Shown here piece after piece: positions 41,346 to 53,162 of a DNA stretch of 64,000 bases. Origin of the DNA: Halicephalobus mephisto. Taxonomy: Eukaryota > Nematoda > Chromadorea > Rhabditida > Panagrolaimidae. The notes beneath the pieces were generated by a model that did not search any database, had not been told where the DNA came from, and worked only from the letters and a program-made list of their open reading frames with translations. Where the stretch lies: assembly GCA_009193035.1 (NCBI GenBank), contig SWDT01000102.1, forward strand, positions 124,001-188,000, given 5' to 3'. How positions within the stretch are numbered: position 1 is the first letter of the stretch; every line of letters starts with the position of its first letter. Made by a program: the position numbers and the translations under genes.

Positions 41346-42500
41346 TTTCATAAATGGCAAAATTTGTAAGTAATTCTTAGTAAATTTTGTTTATTCTAAA
41401 CGAAATAAAACTGATTTCAAGCGTTTTAACTTCTGAATAAGCTTTCACATTCTAATACTTCTTTATTCGAAGTTTTTATGGAAAAGGTATAGTAATACTT
41501 GTTAAAATCATTTTAATAGTACTGCAAATCATCATACTTATCGTAATTAGGCTTTTTTTCAATGATAAAAACTATATAGAATAAAAATAATGCATAAAAT
41601 GCAAACAGAAAACTTTATCTCTGATCAATATTGATTATTAGTGTATTATAATAAAATACAACCTTCCATATCTGTGGTTTTTGAAACCGAAACTTTCTTT
41701 ATTTTTATATATGGGTAAGAATTTAAAACATTCATAACCGTTTTAAATAAGGCATCAACGTTATATTGAAATTTAATTTTGTTGAAAAATTTCGTTGAAT
41801 TGGATTTAGTTCGAATAATTCCTCTTTGCGCTCTATAAAAAACTTTTTTGGATAATTAAGGTTTGTAAAACAGTAGGACTCATTATTTCCTAAGTTCTTG
41901 AAGTGCAATGGTAACATTCATGTACTATCTTCCAGTAACTTTCCCCAGTTATCTCCAGGTAATAATGTAATCATGTTTGGAATCAGAATACTTTCAACCA
42001 TGAGCATCTTCATGCCATTGAACAATTTAAATAATTCATAATAAAACACAACAAGCTCAAATATATGTATGTTTATGTTCAATTAGTTGTTCCAATAGCG
42101 TAATTTACAAAACTTTTGGATTTAATACTAAAGAATTTATGGTTTTTATTATATGGATAAATATTTAAATATTATTTAATATTTCTATTAATTTAGTTAC
42201 TTTCTTTGAAAGTGGTAGAAAATTATTGCGTATATATTTCAAATAATTTACTTAATCTTGAATTGATTGTAAAACTAAAGCCCATAATGCGTTTCAGGAT
42301 TATATATTTACGAACTTTGTTGAATAATATTACATTTGCAATAGGTAGGTTTGGACTGATATCAAATTCAGAAGCCAATGATTTATTTGAGCATTATATA
42401 TTTACGAATTTTACTCAGCAAGTTGATGATTGTAATAGTTAAGCTTGAATTGATTGGAAGGATAGAAGTGCATCATTTTTCAAGCATTATACACTCGCAA
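41346..42500. other. intergenic, downstream of DNase II
   Basis: A/T-rich unique sequence. A motif TTATATATTTACGAA(C/T)TTT recurs at about 42300 and 42398 and a variant TTATACACTCGCAAGTTTTA at 42485, suggesting an old triplication of roughly 95 bp running 42240-42560 into the last DNase exon. No gene. Confidence 0.45.
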
Positions 42501-42503
42501 GTT

Positions 42504-44182
42504 TTATTTAACGCGATTATATTTGTAGTGGTCGAGTTTGTATTGTTTGCAAGGATAGAAGTCATAGGCAAGGGTGCTGAATGGAGCAAAGACTGCTGCG
42601 TCCAAGAAACACATGGTACCTCCACCTCTTACTGTTTGGCTGAACTGAAATAAAAAAGTTATCAGTGAAAATAAAGGAATATCATTGACCTGTCGATTGT
42701 TATCACCGATGCACATGTATGGAAATGGTGTACCAGTGGTTCCAGCATAGGCAATGGCATATTTGGAATGGTCGTAATAGGATGTAAAGTTCACAGCCAC
42801 AGTCGAGATGTTATGAATATCGTAGACACTGTAAGGAGTACCGCAAGTTGAATTCATGTTATTCTCTGGATCTCCGTTTCTAAAACGATGATAGTTTGCG
42901 ATTACTGTAAAAACAAGAATTATTACGTATGAGTCCATGATTGGACTAATAAACTTGTATCGAGTTGAGGACTGACGTAATCGAAGTAAAGATCTTTCCC
43001 GAAATCTCCGGTTTTCGCGAAGTGATAAAACGCTTTCCCACCGAGGCTTGTGAAAAATTCCATGTTCGTGTAGGGAGTGCCAGTTTTATAATTTCCATCT
43101 TGTAAGTTCTGAAGTAAAGGATATTCAGCGATCATAAATTGAGGAGCATTGTAAGTGTACACAAATGGTGCAGTCATATAGAGTTGCTGTGCTAAAAACT
43201 TTTAACATTCAGTAAATTCTGAAGAATTCACTCTTGAATAGCACTCACCGATTTGTCCGAGAGCACGTCCGTAGGCAAACGTGATGCAGATGCCCATTTG
43301 GCCGTAATAAAAAGCATTGCTTGGATAAACGTACGAGATGTTGCTGGGGAATTTCGGGATTGAATGAATCATCCAAAATCCTCCATTGTTGTTGAAAAGT
43401 GAAACTCCCTTCTGATGTCCTGAAGTTGGACTCCAGACATTTCCGTCGGGGAATTCATCGTTGTAAAGGATGTAAAAGTTGTTCTTAAATTTATTTTTAG
43501 GTAAAAAATTTAAATTAATTCCTTTACTGTTTTATCGTCTTTGTTGTCGTAAAATTGCTGAAACGTGTAGTATATAGCGTGATTTGTTTCATTCATCAGA
43601 CTACTTGGATATTGCCAAGAATCGTGTTTATTTGCATCCATGTAGATAAAAGCCGCTCCAGTCTGTACTTGTTTGGTACTGGAGAAGATTCTCGGGAGTT
43701 TGTAGAAGATGAACCTAAATTATATCACATTATTGTAAAAATTAGGGATGAATAAACTTCAAAAGTTTTAGAATTTCCTATAATTTTTAGTGTCATATGG
43801 TTTCAAAAGTGTCACAAATTCTAACAAAATACAGAAATTTGTAAAATATTCTAAGAAATTTCAGAATTTTCCACAAAGTTATTGAAGATGTTAGAAGTTT
43901 CTATGAGATTCTAGAGTCTTAGAAAACTTCAGAAGCTTCTACGGAATTTTGAAAATTCGACATGATTCTGAAATATTTCTAATTTTTTTGTTTTTACAAA
44001 ATTCTTGGAGAATTCAGAATCTTCGACTGGATTTTAGTATCTTCTGCAGAATTCCAGAAGATAAAAACAGAAACTTACCAATCGACATCATTATTATTCA
44101 TATCCTTGCATTTGTATCCATCTTGAGCTTGACCAACGGCAACGACCGTAAGAAGGAACACCAGAATCAGATACTTCATCAT
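42504..44182 (-). CDS. DNase II family acid nuclease
   Basis: Lysosomal or secreted endonuclease that cuts DNA at acid pH without metal; in worms NUC-1, CRN-6 and CRN-7 degrade DNA of dying cells and food. Exons 44182-44079, 43714-43528, 43483-43249, 43191-42927, 42879-42690, 42644-42504, all phase-consistent; 373 residues, the family's usual size. Signal peptide [20 protein letters not shown]. Both conserved HxK motifs are present: GHQKGV (about H120-K122) and the C-terminal DHSKY (about H301-K303), where most members have DHSKW. C-terminal GTMCFLDA and conserved Cys are visible; several N-x-S/T sites. The fourth intron (42926-42880) is only 47 bases. Which of the three paralogues it is cannot be told. 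A GATA-type site lies about 70 bp upstream. Confidence 0.9.
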
Positions 44183-45040
44183 GAATAAAAAAATGAAAAT
44201 GATTATTTTCTACCCCTTTTCAATGAATCCATGCGTCTTTTTCTGATATCTTATCTTTGTTGCTTCCACACGTATTATATGATGTTTGTTACTATTTGAT
44301 TTACGCTTGATATTTGGCACAAGTACATCTGCTAAGGAATAATTATTTGGCATATGTGAAAATGGCAAAACAAAGTGACCTTTCTTTTCGATCTGTTTTT
44401 CTCTAAAAATACATTAGTGCTCTTAGACCCGATTTTTCTCGATTGTGCACCATTCAGACATCCCACTTCCCGTCGATCTACGACCTGTGCGTACCTTTTA
44501 TGTGCTGAGAACTCTAACGATTTTTATCCGTCGTTGAAATTTATTTTTTAATTTCAATTCAAATTTACTTTCTTTAGCTACGTGAAAAAGGTTTCCTAAA
44601 GTGGATAGTGTTTGTCCAGCTCTTTCCTGAACATTTCTCATCGAGATTTGTAAAATCCGGTTAATGTGTGCTTTTGGCAGCTGTCATGGTTAATTTTTCA
44701 CAACCGAGGGCTGGATGAAAAGCTTAAAGCCAAATAATGGTGATTCCATGACGACAACAGAAAGTTGTGGAAGCTTAAACATAAATTGAGTTTTTTTTTA
44801 AAATAGTCAAAAAAGAATTTTGTTATTCTCTGCCAGAAACAACTTTCTCTGTTACAAGCCACTGCTGCAGAGATATATAAATTCAATTTTTTATATTCGT
44901 TTGTCCTCTTTCAATGTGTCTCAATGATTGCTTTTCGTGATTTTTTATTGCTGACGATATTGCCACGTTTAATTTTTATCAGTTTTTCAGAGATGGATTT
45001 AATCTAAAAACGGGAAGTAGTAAGGAAATACGGACTCAAC
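44183..45040. promoter_or_regulatory. divergent promoter region, DNase II / hexosaminidase
   Basis: 860 bases shared by two head-to-head genes. Near the DNase II start, TTATCT at 44251-44256 (AGATAAG on the minus strand) is a GATA-factor site of the kind used by intestinal ELT-2. On the other side TTTTTATCAGTTTTTCAG ends at 44990: its CTGATAAA is a second GATA-like site and its CAG is the likely trans-splice acceptor, giving a 50-base leader before the ATG at 45041. Confidence 0.45.
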
Positions 45041-47182
45041 ATGCCGTGGACTCTTCGAGCTTTACGACGTTACTTTCATCTCAGCTACATTAGTCGTCGA
45101 TCTTGTTTTACAAACATGTTATATCTTACGTTACTCCTCTTCACGTTGTCTTTGGTAGCTACTCAATTGACTGCGGATTCCGGGAATCAAGCTCTTCCTC
45201 CCAACGAAATCCGTTTCAATTTGCACAACCAACTGCAGATAAATAGACAAAAACTCGTAGGTGTTTATATATGAAAACCAATCCTAAATATATCCATTTC
45301 AGGCAGAACATAACAGAGAAGAAAGAAACAGACACAATGATCAGCCGCGTGATCTCAATCCACAGCAACCAGTAGTTCCTCAAGCTGTCAATGGACAGAA
45401 ATCCATTGACGGACAGTCTTATCCTAAGATTGTAAATGGAGATAAATTTGTGCCTTTGCGGAAAATGGTTCATCTCGATCTTAAAGGAGGTGCATACAAG
45501 GTAACGTAAAAGCAAAAAAAATCGATAAATCGAAGAATGTTTCAGGTTCATTTTTTCAATGAGTTGTTTGCGTTTTTCAACAATCTTGGATTAAATGGGA
45601 TACTGCTTGAATGGGAAGATATGTTCCCATATACGGGAAAATTGGCTACAGCAATCAACGGGAATGCTTACTCCTTGGGAGATGTGGAACAGATTCTAAA
45701 AGCAGCGAAAGATCACCGTATAGAAGTGATTCCGCTTGTTCAAACTTTTGGACATTTGGAATGGATTCTGAAACTTGAGGAATTCAAACATTTGAGAGAG
45801 GATCAAAGATATCCTCAGGTCATCTGTTTTGCAGCTCAGGAATCCTTCGATTTGATCAAGGATATGGTGGATCAAGTGGCTGCTGTCCACAAGAGATTCG
45901 GGATGAGGTACTTCCACATGGGGGCTGATGAAGCTTTCCAAGTTGGGTTCTGTAACGCAACGATAAAGCAAATGGTGGTTGAAGGAGGGAAAGAAAGAGT
46001 GATGTTGTGGCATATATCCAGAACAGCGGACTACATCAAGAACAACCATGACGTGACGGTCCTTGCTTGGCACGACATGTTTGGCCACGTTATGGAAAGT
46101 GATCTTGTTTCTTATAAAATGACTGAAGTCCTCGAACCTGTTCTTTGGTCTTATGCCGAAGACTTGGAACAGTATTTGCCCTACAGTAATTGGTTATCAT
46201 TAAGACCATTCAAAAAAGTTTGGGGCAGTTCTGCCTTCAAAGGAGCTGATGGACCCATGAGATACCACTCCAACCCCATGCATTACATCAAGAACCACGA
46301 ATCCTGGATAACTCAAATGACTAGAGCTTACAAAGAATTCGATTACTTCCAGGGATTAATCATAACCGGCTGGTCCAGATACGACCATCTCGCGGTCCTT
46401 GCAGAACTGTTGCCAGTGAATCTGCCCACTCTGGCGATGTGTGTCGAAACCATCGATGCTGGGAAACCCCTAAGAGGTCAGTATCCCAAATCCTCTGAAA
46501 TCCTCCGATGCAATGCTAAGTACGATCTCGGGTACAATTACGGATGCCAGTTCCCCGGGAGGAAAATTTACGAACTTGTTAATGAAATGTATGCTCAACA
46601 ACAATCATTTCGAAAATATTCCGATTCAGATTATGAATTTAATGGATGGCTTTCAAAAACTGCAGAAAAATATTCTTTTTCTTCTCCTATGTATGTTGAA
46701 GTAAGTTTTTATTTTTTAAATTATTTAATTTATTTTTTAAAAATTTTTTAAAATTATTTTTTTTTAAAATTATATAAAATTAATTTTTTTTAAATTTTAT
46801 AAAATTAATTTTTTTTGAATTTTATAAAATTAATTTTTTTTGAATTTTATAAAATTAATTTTTTTTAAATTCTTTAAATTGATTTTTTCTTAATTTTGTA
46901 AAATTAATTTTATTTAAATTTTTTGACTTTTTTCAGAAAATTTCTCAATTTTTGGATTATCACCTGAATCCCCTGGAGAGGATTGAACGGGAATTGAGAA
47001 CCGAATTGAACAAAATTTACTTCGAAGATACTGTAGACGAATTCATCTACACTTATCTTAGTGACGATCTGGAGCTGCTTCGAGGACGGAAAGCTGCTAT
47101 CCAGACGATCTTGAACAAAAAAACCTATCAAAAACGACCTTTTGTGAAATATCCCCATCGGGGAGATTCAGAACTTCAATAA
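45041..47182 (+). CDS. GH20 beta-N-acetylhexosaminidase, hexosaminidase-D-like
   Basis: Removes terminal GlcNAc or GalNAc from glycans; worm members HEX-2 to HEX-5 form this subfamily. Exons 45041-45256, 45303-45500, 45546-46700, 46937-47182, all phase 0; 604 residues. The N-terminus is basic followed by a hydrophobic segment (about residues 26-43, LYLTLLLFTLSLVA), so a type II membrane anchor facing the Golgi or endosome lumen is likely. A linker rich in Asn/Gln precedes the catalytic barrel. The catalytic pair is in HMGADEAFQVG (about D266-E267), with Ala where lysosomal hexosaminidases usually have Gly. Other supports: LEWEDMFPY, VQTFGHLEWILK, ITGWSRYDH. Intron 3 carries a TAAAATTAATTTTTTTT array. 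AATAAA at about 47445 may be the poly(A) signal. Confidence 0.9.
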
Positions 47183-47184
47183 TG

Positions 47185-47715
47185 GATAATTATTTATGCC
47201 TTGTCCAAACACGGGTTGTTTTGGTCGATTCGTCATTTAAAATTTCACTTTTTTAATTTTTCTTGCACAATTTTTCCGTTTTTTCGGGTTTTTTTTGCAA
47301 GATTACGATTAACATTCATCACTTGCCTTTTGAGCAACTTCTGGAACGCCTTGACCAAGTAGTATACTGTGTATACTTTATTCAATTCGTAAATTCTAGT
47401 CTCAGTTCGATGAACCAACGAATGACGTACGATAATGACGATTCGAATAAAATTAAAAATTAAAAATTATTTAAAATTTAAAATTAAAAATTATTTAAAA
47501 TTTAAAATTAAAAATTATTAAAAATTAAAAATTATTTAAAATTTAAAATTAAAAATTATTAAAAATTTAAAATTAAAAATTATTTAAAATTTAAAATTTA
47601 AAATTATTTAAAATTTAAAATTTCAAGTTGAAGATGGACATTCAGAACTCGAAAAAATTGATTTTCGTCGAACTCCTGTCAGAGAATGAACTGTCTGAAA
47701 TTTTTGTTTTTTAAT
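47185..47715. other. 3' spacer between convergent genes
   Basis: Holds the 3' regions of the hexosaminidase (plus) and TRPV (minus) genes. 47455-47625 is an AATTAAAAATTATTTAAAAT array. Nothing else seen. Confidence 0.6.
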
Positions 47716-47717
47716 AA

Positions 47718-50700
47718 TTAAAAATTAAATTTTACCAAAAGTTTTTTTAATTTCTTTTTTGCTGAAATTAATTTTTTTGTAGATTTTATTGGAGAAAGTT
47801 TTTCTTCTTTATGTTGACGAACGATCAAAGCCCTTCTTGATTTGTCTGTCGTCAGGGGTCTGGAGTACTGTAGCATGTGCTGAAGACGTTCTTGAGGAGA
47901 AACAGATTGTTCGAGCATCAGAATAACCTGGGCCCACTAAAATAATATTTTTAATTTTATTCAAAATTATTGAATTTTATTATTAAAAAATAGGTGTTTT
48001 TAGAAAATTGTTTCAACACGAATTTTAAAAATATTTTTAATTTCAAAAGTTGATATTAAATTATTAGATTCTAGAAAATTCTAAAAATTTTTGAGATTTT
48101 TAAAAATATCAGAAAATTGGAGAAATTTATAATTTTGAAAAATTCTAAGAATTTATAAAATTTCGAAAAATTCTAAAAACTTTTAATTAATTTTAGAAGC
48201 TTGTATTCGATTATGAAAACTTCTGAAGATTTCGAAAGTTCTCGGTGAATTTCTGGACTTAGATTCTACAAGATTCTGAAAACTTAAAAACTTCTAAAAA
48301 ATTTCTGATTCTAGTAAAATTCGAAATTTGGTATTTAATTTTTGAAAAATTCAAGTTTCTGATTTTTTGAAATTTCCGAAATTTTGAAATTTCAAAATTT
48401 TTATTAATAAAAAAATTACCTGTCGTTTCCATTCTTTTTGGGTCTCGGCTATTCTTTCGTAGGTCCTTGTCATCATCGCGATCAACAAATTGAGAAGCAT
48501 TACTGTTACTAAAAGCTCATAAGCCACGAATAGTACTTTTCCTTGAACTCCGATGTTATTTTTACAAAGATGAAGATTTCTGTAAACAGCGGTGAATTCG
48601 CCTACACTCATGATGAACATCCGAAGAACGGCTTCGCCGGGATTTCCGAAGAGATTTTCGAATTCCGGATCTGAATCTCTTTCGCAACTTTTGAAAATTA
48701 AAAAAAAAGCTTGAGAAAAACTAATAATAAAAATCGAATAAATCAAAAGAAATCTGATAATATCGTTGAGGATTATTTTGTAGACCATTAATATAAAAGG
48801 TCCGATGAATTTAAGTGCCCTGAGGAAAAACAAGCAATGCATAGAAGTAGTTAAAGCTGCTACAACGGCCAAAATGTTCTCTAAAACGACGACAAAAGGC
48901 GAAAGTGAACAAATCATTCGCAACGGTAACATCAGTAAAATAATCATAAATGATGTTTTGTGGATTAATTTTCCAGGAAATGCTTTCTGAAATAATTACT
49001 TTTAATTTTTTATCGAGATCTACAAGAAGATCAAAATAAAAATGAAATTCGCAATATGCTTGCAACATTTAAGCAGATCGGTGGACTTTATAAATGTACA
49101 TATTTTGAAATTTTTAAAATCAAATTCAAATTCAAATTCATAAATCGATTGATTTTATAAATGTACATATTTTGAAATTTTTAAAATCAAATTCAAATTT
49201 GCAAACTGATCGATTTTATACACTTACATTTTTTGAAATTCATAAATCGATCGATTTTACAAATCTATATTTTTTGAAATTTTCGAAATTAAATTGAAAT
49301 TCATAAATTGATCAATTTTATAAATCTATATTTTTTGAAATTTTCGAAATTAAATTGAAATTCATAAATTGATCAATTTTATAAATCTACATTTTTTGAA
49401 ATTTTTAAAATTAAATTGAAATTTATAAATTGATAGATTTTATAAATCTACATTTTTCCAAATTTTTAAAATTAAATTGAAATTCATAAATTGATCAATT
49501 TTATAAATCTACATTTTTTGAAATTTTCGAAATCAAATTGAAATTTGCAAACTGCTCTGAATTTTTAGACAAATTGATCAATTTTATGTATTTGTATTTA
49601 TAAAATTTTCGAAATCAAACTAAAATTTGTAAATTGCTGGCAATTTTTAGACAGATTAGGTTACTTAATTATTTTACAAAAATTCAATTTTTTAATTTTT
49701 TAAACTTTTTTATGGATTTTGGCATTAGAGAAATTTGACTCACAATTGTCTTCCACCATCGGCCAATTTCGCTGTGACTAATTTGTCTTAATTCGTTACT
49801 AAATTGGAAAAATGAGCTTCCAACAGCGATTAATTCACAAATGAGTCGAATTTTTTGGAAAACACTTCCGGGAGGATCACTGTAATTCCACAGAAAACAT
49901 TTATCGTCGTTGTAGAGATTCTGATTGGTGTGATTATTGTTCGGATTTGTTTGGAAAGATTTAATCGGGGGATTCGGAGATCTGGCAAGAAACGCAAGAC
50001 TGAAGGAAATCAAGTATACTGTATATCCGATGACGGACTGAAACAATCGTTTTCTTCCGAAAGCGTCCCATTTTTGCTTCACAAGTTCATCCATGAAACT
50101 GTCGAAGAAATCCAAATGTTGACTTTGTTCTCCACAAACGATCAACGAAAGAACTGATTTTTGATTCAGATGACCGGTGATTTCGTCGATGGTGTCGATT
50201 CCACGTAAGGGATAAGCGATGCAAGTTGTGTCCCTACAATTCCACAAAGTGTGTTTTTCAAGATTTAAAATAACATCAAACATCTGAAAATTTATTTTTT
50301 TAAATTTGTTAATTCTGGAAAATTCACATTTTTTTTAGCCAATTTTGCGGCCATCCCCAGCGGCGTCAATTGGGCATTGTTAGACACGTTCAATTTGGCC
50401 CCGAGTGAATGCAAAAGTTGAAGCATTTCCTGAAAAATCTCAAAAAAATTAAAAATCAAAAAAATTAAAAAAATTAAAAATTAAAAAAATTAAAAATTAA
50501 AAATCAAAATTATTAAAAACTATTTCGAGATAAATTTTAAAAAATTTTCGATAATTTTTAAATTTATATTTTAATTTTTCATTGATTTTTGAAATTTTAA
50601 AAAATTTTAAATATATCCATAAAAATTTGGAAAAAATTAAATTTTCAGAAAATTTCGAAATTTTTATGAAATTTTACAAAGATTCAGAATCTCGTATAAC

Positions 50701-51953
50701 GTTGATGTGAAATTTTATAAAATTTGAGAGCTTTTTTAAAACTAGGAAATTTTGAAAATTCTTGACATCTTTAAAAATTTTAGAAATTTCGAAATATTTT
50801 GAAATTTGGTAAATTTTTCCGAATTTTTGAATTTTCGAAAATTTATAAATTTTTCAAAATTATCAAATTTCAGAAAATCTCGAAATTTCTATGAAATTTT
50901 ATAAAGATTCAGAATCCTCTAAGACTCAAAAACGTTTCAGAATCTTTTACGAAATTTTAATTATTTTAATTTTAAAAATTAAAACTCACAGTAAGTTCGT
51001 GGATGACACACATGTGGAGTACGGTATTTCCATTTGTGTCTTTCATGTTAGGATCTGCTTTGAAAGCACACAGTAACCTCACACAATCAGGCTGATCCGT
51101 ACAAGCGGCAAAACTCAACGGATATTCTCCCCAGTACATTCTCCTAAAATTACCGTAATAAAATTAATATAAACATCCATCAAACCCCGTATATTTTGTG
51201 TTTTGTTGTATATCAACCCATTCATGTTCAAAAGAATCATTTCTACTTTCTCGTTGGTCTTCACAAGAAAAAAAAGCACCATAACATCGTTGATGAACAT
51301 CAGCATTTTGTTTCAGAAGAAAATAAAGCATCTGAATGTCTTCATTAACGATGGCTTCATGTAAAGGAGATAATCCATAATATTCCTCAGAAATAAAAAT
51401 ATCGTTTATTAATTTCGGAAATCGAAAAACTAATTCTTTCGCGAGAAAATTATGTTCTACCGTATTGTGTAAAAGACACAAATGAAGCAAATTTTCACCC
51501 ATGTGACCCCGATCGTTCAAATCCCACACAATCATTCTGTATTTCACATTCATATTACCGTAACCAAATCCATCAAGAATTTTCAAAGCTTTTCTTAAAT
51601 CTCCTCCAGAATGATTTTGATCAAATTCTTCTAAAATATTAGGACCTATTTTTCCTTTTTTATTTTTTCTTCTTAAAGCATGAAATATCGCATTTCGTTG
51701 TTTATTTCGAATTGTTACAAGTTCCGTTATTGGAACAAATTTCCCTCTTCCATCATTATACATGAAATATTTTACCTAAAAATTTTTTTATAGAATATTT
51801 TCAAATTCCAATTACCATTGATTCAAGAAGTTCTCGAAGATCACTCACATCACCAGTTTTGACCCCGTACCTAGCCCATGGCATCAGAATCCCACCACCA
51901 TGTTCATCGACAAGAGTATAAATTTGGGGAACAGCATTCTTCAAGAAACTCAT
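47718..51953 (-). CDS. TRPV cation channel of the OSM-9/OCR type
   Basis: Ankyrin-repeat six-pass cation channel; worm members act in sensory cilia. Exons 51953-51816, 51775-51186, 51143-50990, 50429-50328, 50283-49744, 48986-48420, 47936-47718; phases agree; 769 residues. Ankyrin repeats are seen in ENLLHLCLLHNT, YGLSPLHEAIVNED, YPLSFAACTDQPDCVRLL, DTNGNTVLHMCVIHE and LTPLGMAAKLAKK. The membrane part is in the fifth and sixth exons; the pore region is LRMFIMSVGEFTAV (about 629-642) and S6 is LLVTVMLLNLLIAMMTRTY. The TRP-box-like helix ends EWKRQWAQVIL, followed by a basic tail. I cannot separate OSM-9 from OCR-1 to OCR-4. It starts 188 bases after the atp-5 stop on the same strand. An out-of-frame upstream ATG overlaps the start. 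Confidence 0.88.
49080..49640. repeat. tandem array, about 62 bp unit, in TRPV intron
   Basis: TTCATAAATTGATCAATTTT then ATAAATCTACATTTTTTGAA and AATTTTCGAAATTAAATTGA recur about eight times. Fills most of the intron before the pore exon. Confidence 0.8.
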
Positions 51954-52020
51954 CTTCGAAATGAAACGACAACCTAATGAAAGAGGGTGTTAATTCCAAC
52001 GCCTTTCTAAGAAAATCCAT
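51904..52020 (-). other. overlapping upstream reading frame in the TRPV leader
   Basis: ATG at 52020 opens 38 codons (MDFLRKALELTPSFIRLSFH onward) to TGA at 51904, out of frame with and overlapping the TRPV ATG at 51953. It is present only if the acceptor at 52035 is used; later acceptor-like sites (TTTTCTTAG, TTTCATTAG) would remove it. If kept, it should lower TRPV translation. Confidence 0.35.
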
Positions 52021-52141
52021 CAACGCTAATGCCACTAAAAAGAGAAAATTCCTAGAAATATCGTCAGAGAATTTAAATCAGATTTATTTCTATCCAGACG
52101 TCACAGAGCTGAATCTATGAAAAGTCACTGTTTGATGTTGC
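51954..52141 (-). promoter_or_regulatory. operon-like intercistronic region atp-5 / TRPV
   Basis: On the minus strand AATAAA at 52088-52083 is followed 48 bases later by a strong TTTTTAG acceptor (AG at 52036-52035). Worm operons have this order and spacing, with the downstream gene receiving SL2. There is little room for a separate TRPV promoter. Inference from layout; no RNA evidence. Confidence 0.5.
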
Positions 52142-52803
52142 CTAATGGTCGTCAACCTTGTCGGGACGACGGAGAACCTTGTAGTCCTTGAAACGAAGTT
52201 CGATTTGATCCGTTTCATTCAATCCAACATTGCAAGGATCGGCTGAAATTCTTTATGTACACTACCCAGAAAGAGCAAAACTCACGGATTCGCTTCTGGT
52301 AACGCAAGTCGTAGAAGAGTTGAGGGAAGTATTCGACAAAGTGTTGGCGATCAAAGTGCTCAACTGGAGGAGCTCTGGCCCACTTCTCCTCTACCTTCTT
52401 GGCTTCAGCAGCGCCATCAACAGTCTTCATGTCGTGAAGCTTGATGCGGGCTTCGTTGTACTCGTTCCACTTGGTGATTTCCTTGTTATATTCCTCGGGG
52501 ATGGATCCATAAGGAATAGAGATGGCTTCGTACTGCTTCTGAAGAGAATCCAGCAAAGCAGCATGAGTAGGCATCTCCTTCTTGAGAGCAGCGAAATCAA
52601 CCTTCGGAAGATCGGCAGGAAGTTGATTGACACTAAAAAGACATCAATATCGGAAATAAACCCGGGAAAACATACATGGCAGAGAAGGTGCTGTTTTGTC
52701 CCTTCAGGCGGTTAAGTTCGGGCAGATGCTGAGAAGTGAGACGGTCAGCGAGCTTCTGCCAGTTGACGGACGAAGTCGCGACACGCTTCGCAGCTTGAGA
52801 CAT
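52142..52803 (-). CDS. atp-5: mitochondrial ATP synthase peripheral-stalk subunit d
   Basis: Subunit d of the F1Fo ATP synthase stator in the mitochondrial inner membrane. Exons 52803-52676, 52632-52286, 52242-52142 in matching phase; 191 residues, the size I recall for the C. elegans protein. Recognised by MSQAAKRVATSSVNWQKLAD at the start, NQLPADLPKVDFAALKK, KKVEEKWARAPPVEHFDRQH, FVEYFPQLFYDLRYQKRIPD and the C-terminus KDYKVLRRPDKVDDH. The ATG is four bases after a TTTTAG acceptor (minus, AG at 52809-52808), typical of spliced-leader addition. Introns are 43 bases each. AATAAA at 52088-52083 ends the message. It is the probable first gene of an operon with the TRPV channel. Confidence 0.95.
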
Positions 52804-53160
52804 CTTGCTAAAACGATTTCATATAAACCAATGATTGAAAATCACTCAGTCCACTAAAATGTACATCGAAAACGGGAAATTGGGTTAAAAATAAGTTTTT
52901 TGCAAAGTGAAAAGTTGATTTCATATAAAATGAAGATTTAATATTACTTGACACATCAGAATATATATGGAAAACAGCTAAATCAGTGAGAAATGAATAT
53001 TTCCTGTGTAAAATTGCACTAAAAAGGAAACAACAAAACCAAGGTGGAAGAAAAGTAATTTCATATAAAATAAGGATTTAAAATTATTTAACCCGTCAAG
53101 ATATACATTGAAAATAGTTAAATAAGTAGAACGTAGAGGATATTGTGTAAAATAAAATGA
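52804..53160. promoter_or_regulatory. atp-5 upstream region with diverged internal repeats
   Basis: A word TGATTTCATATAAAAT with following AAGATTTAATATTAYTT and ACATCAGAATATATAT-like sequence appears at about 52918-52960 and 53050-53110, and its start resembles the sequence just before the atp-5 acceptor. The promoter region seems to have been duplicated. No defined factor site is claimed. Confidence 0.35.
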
Positions 53161-53162
53161 AA

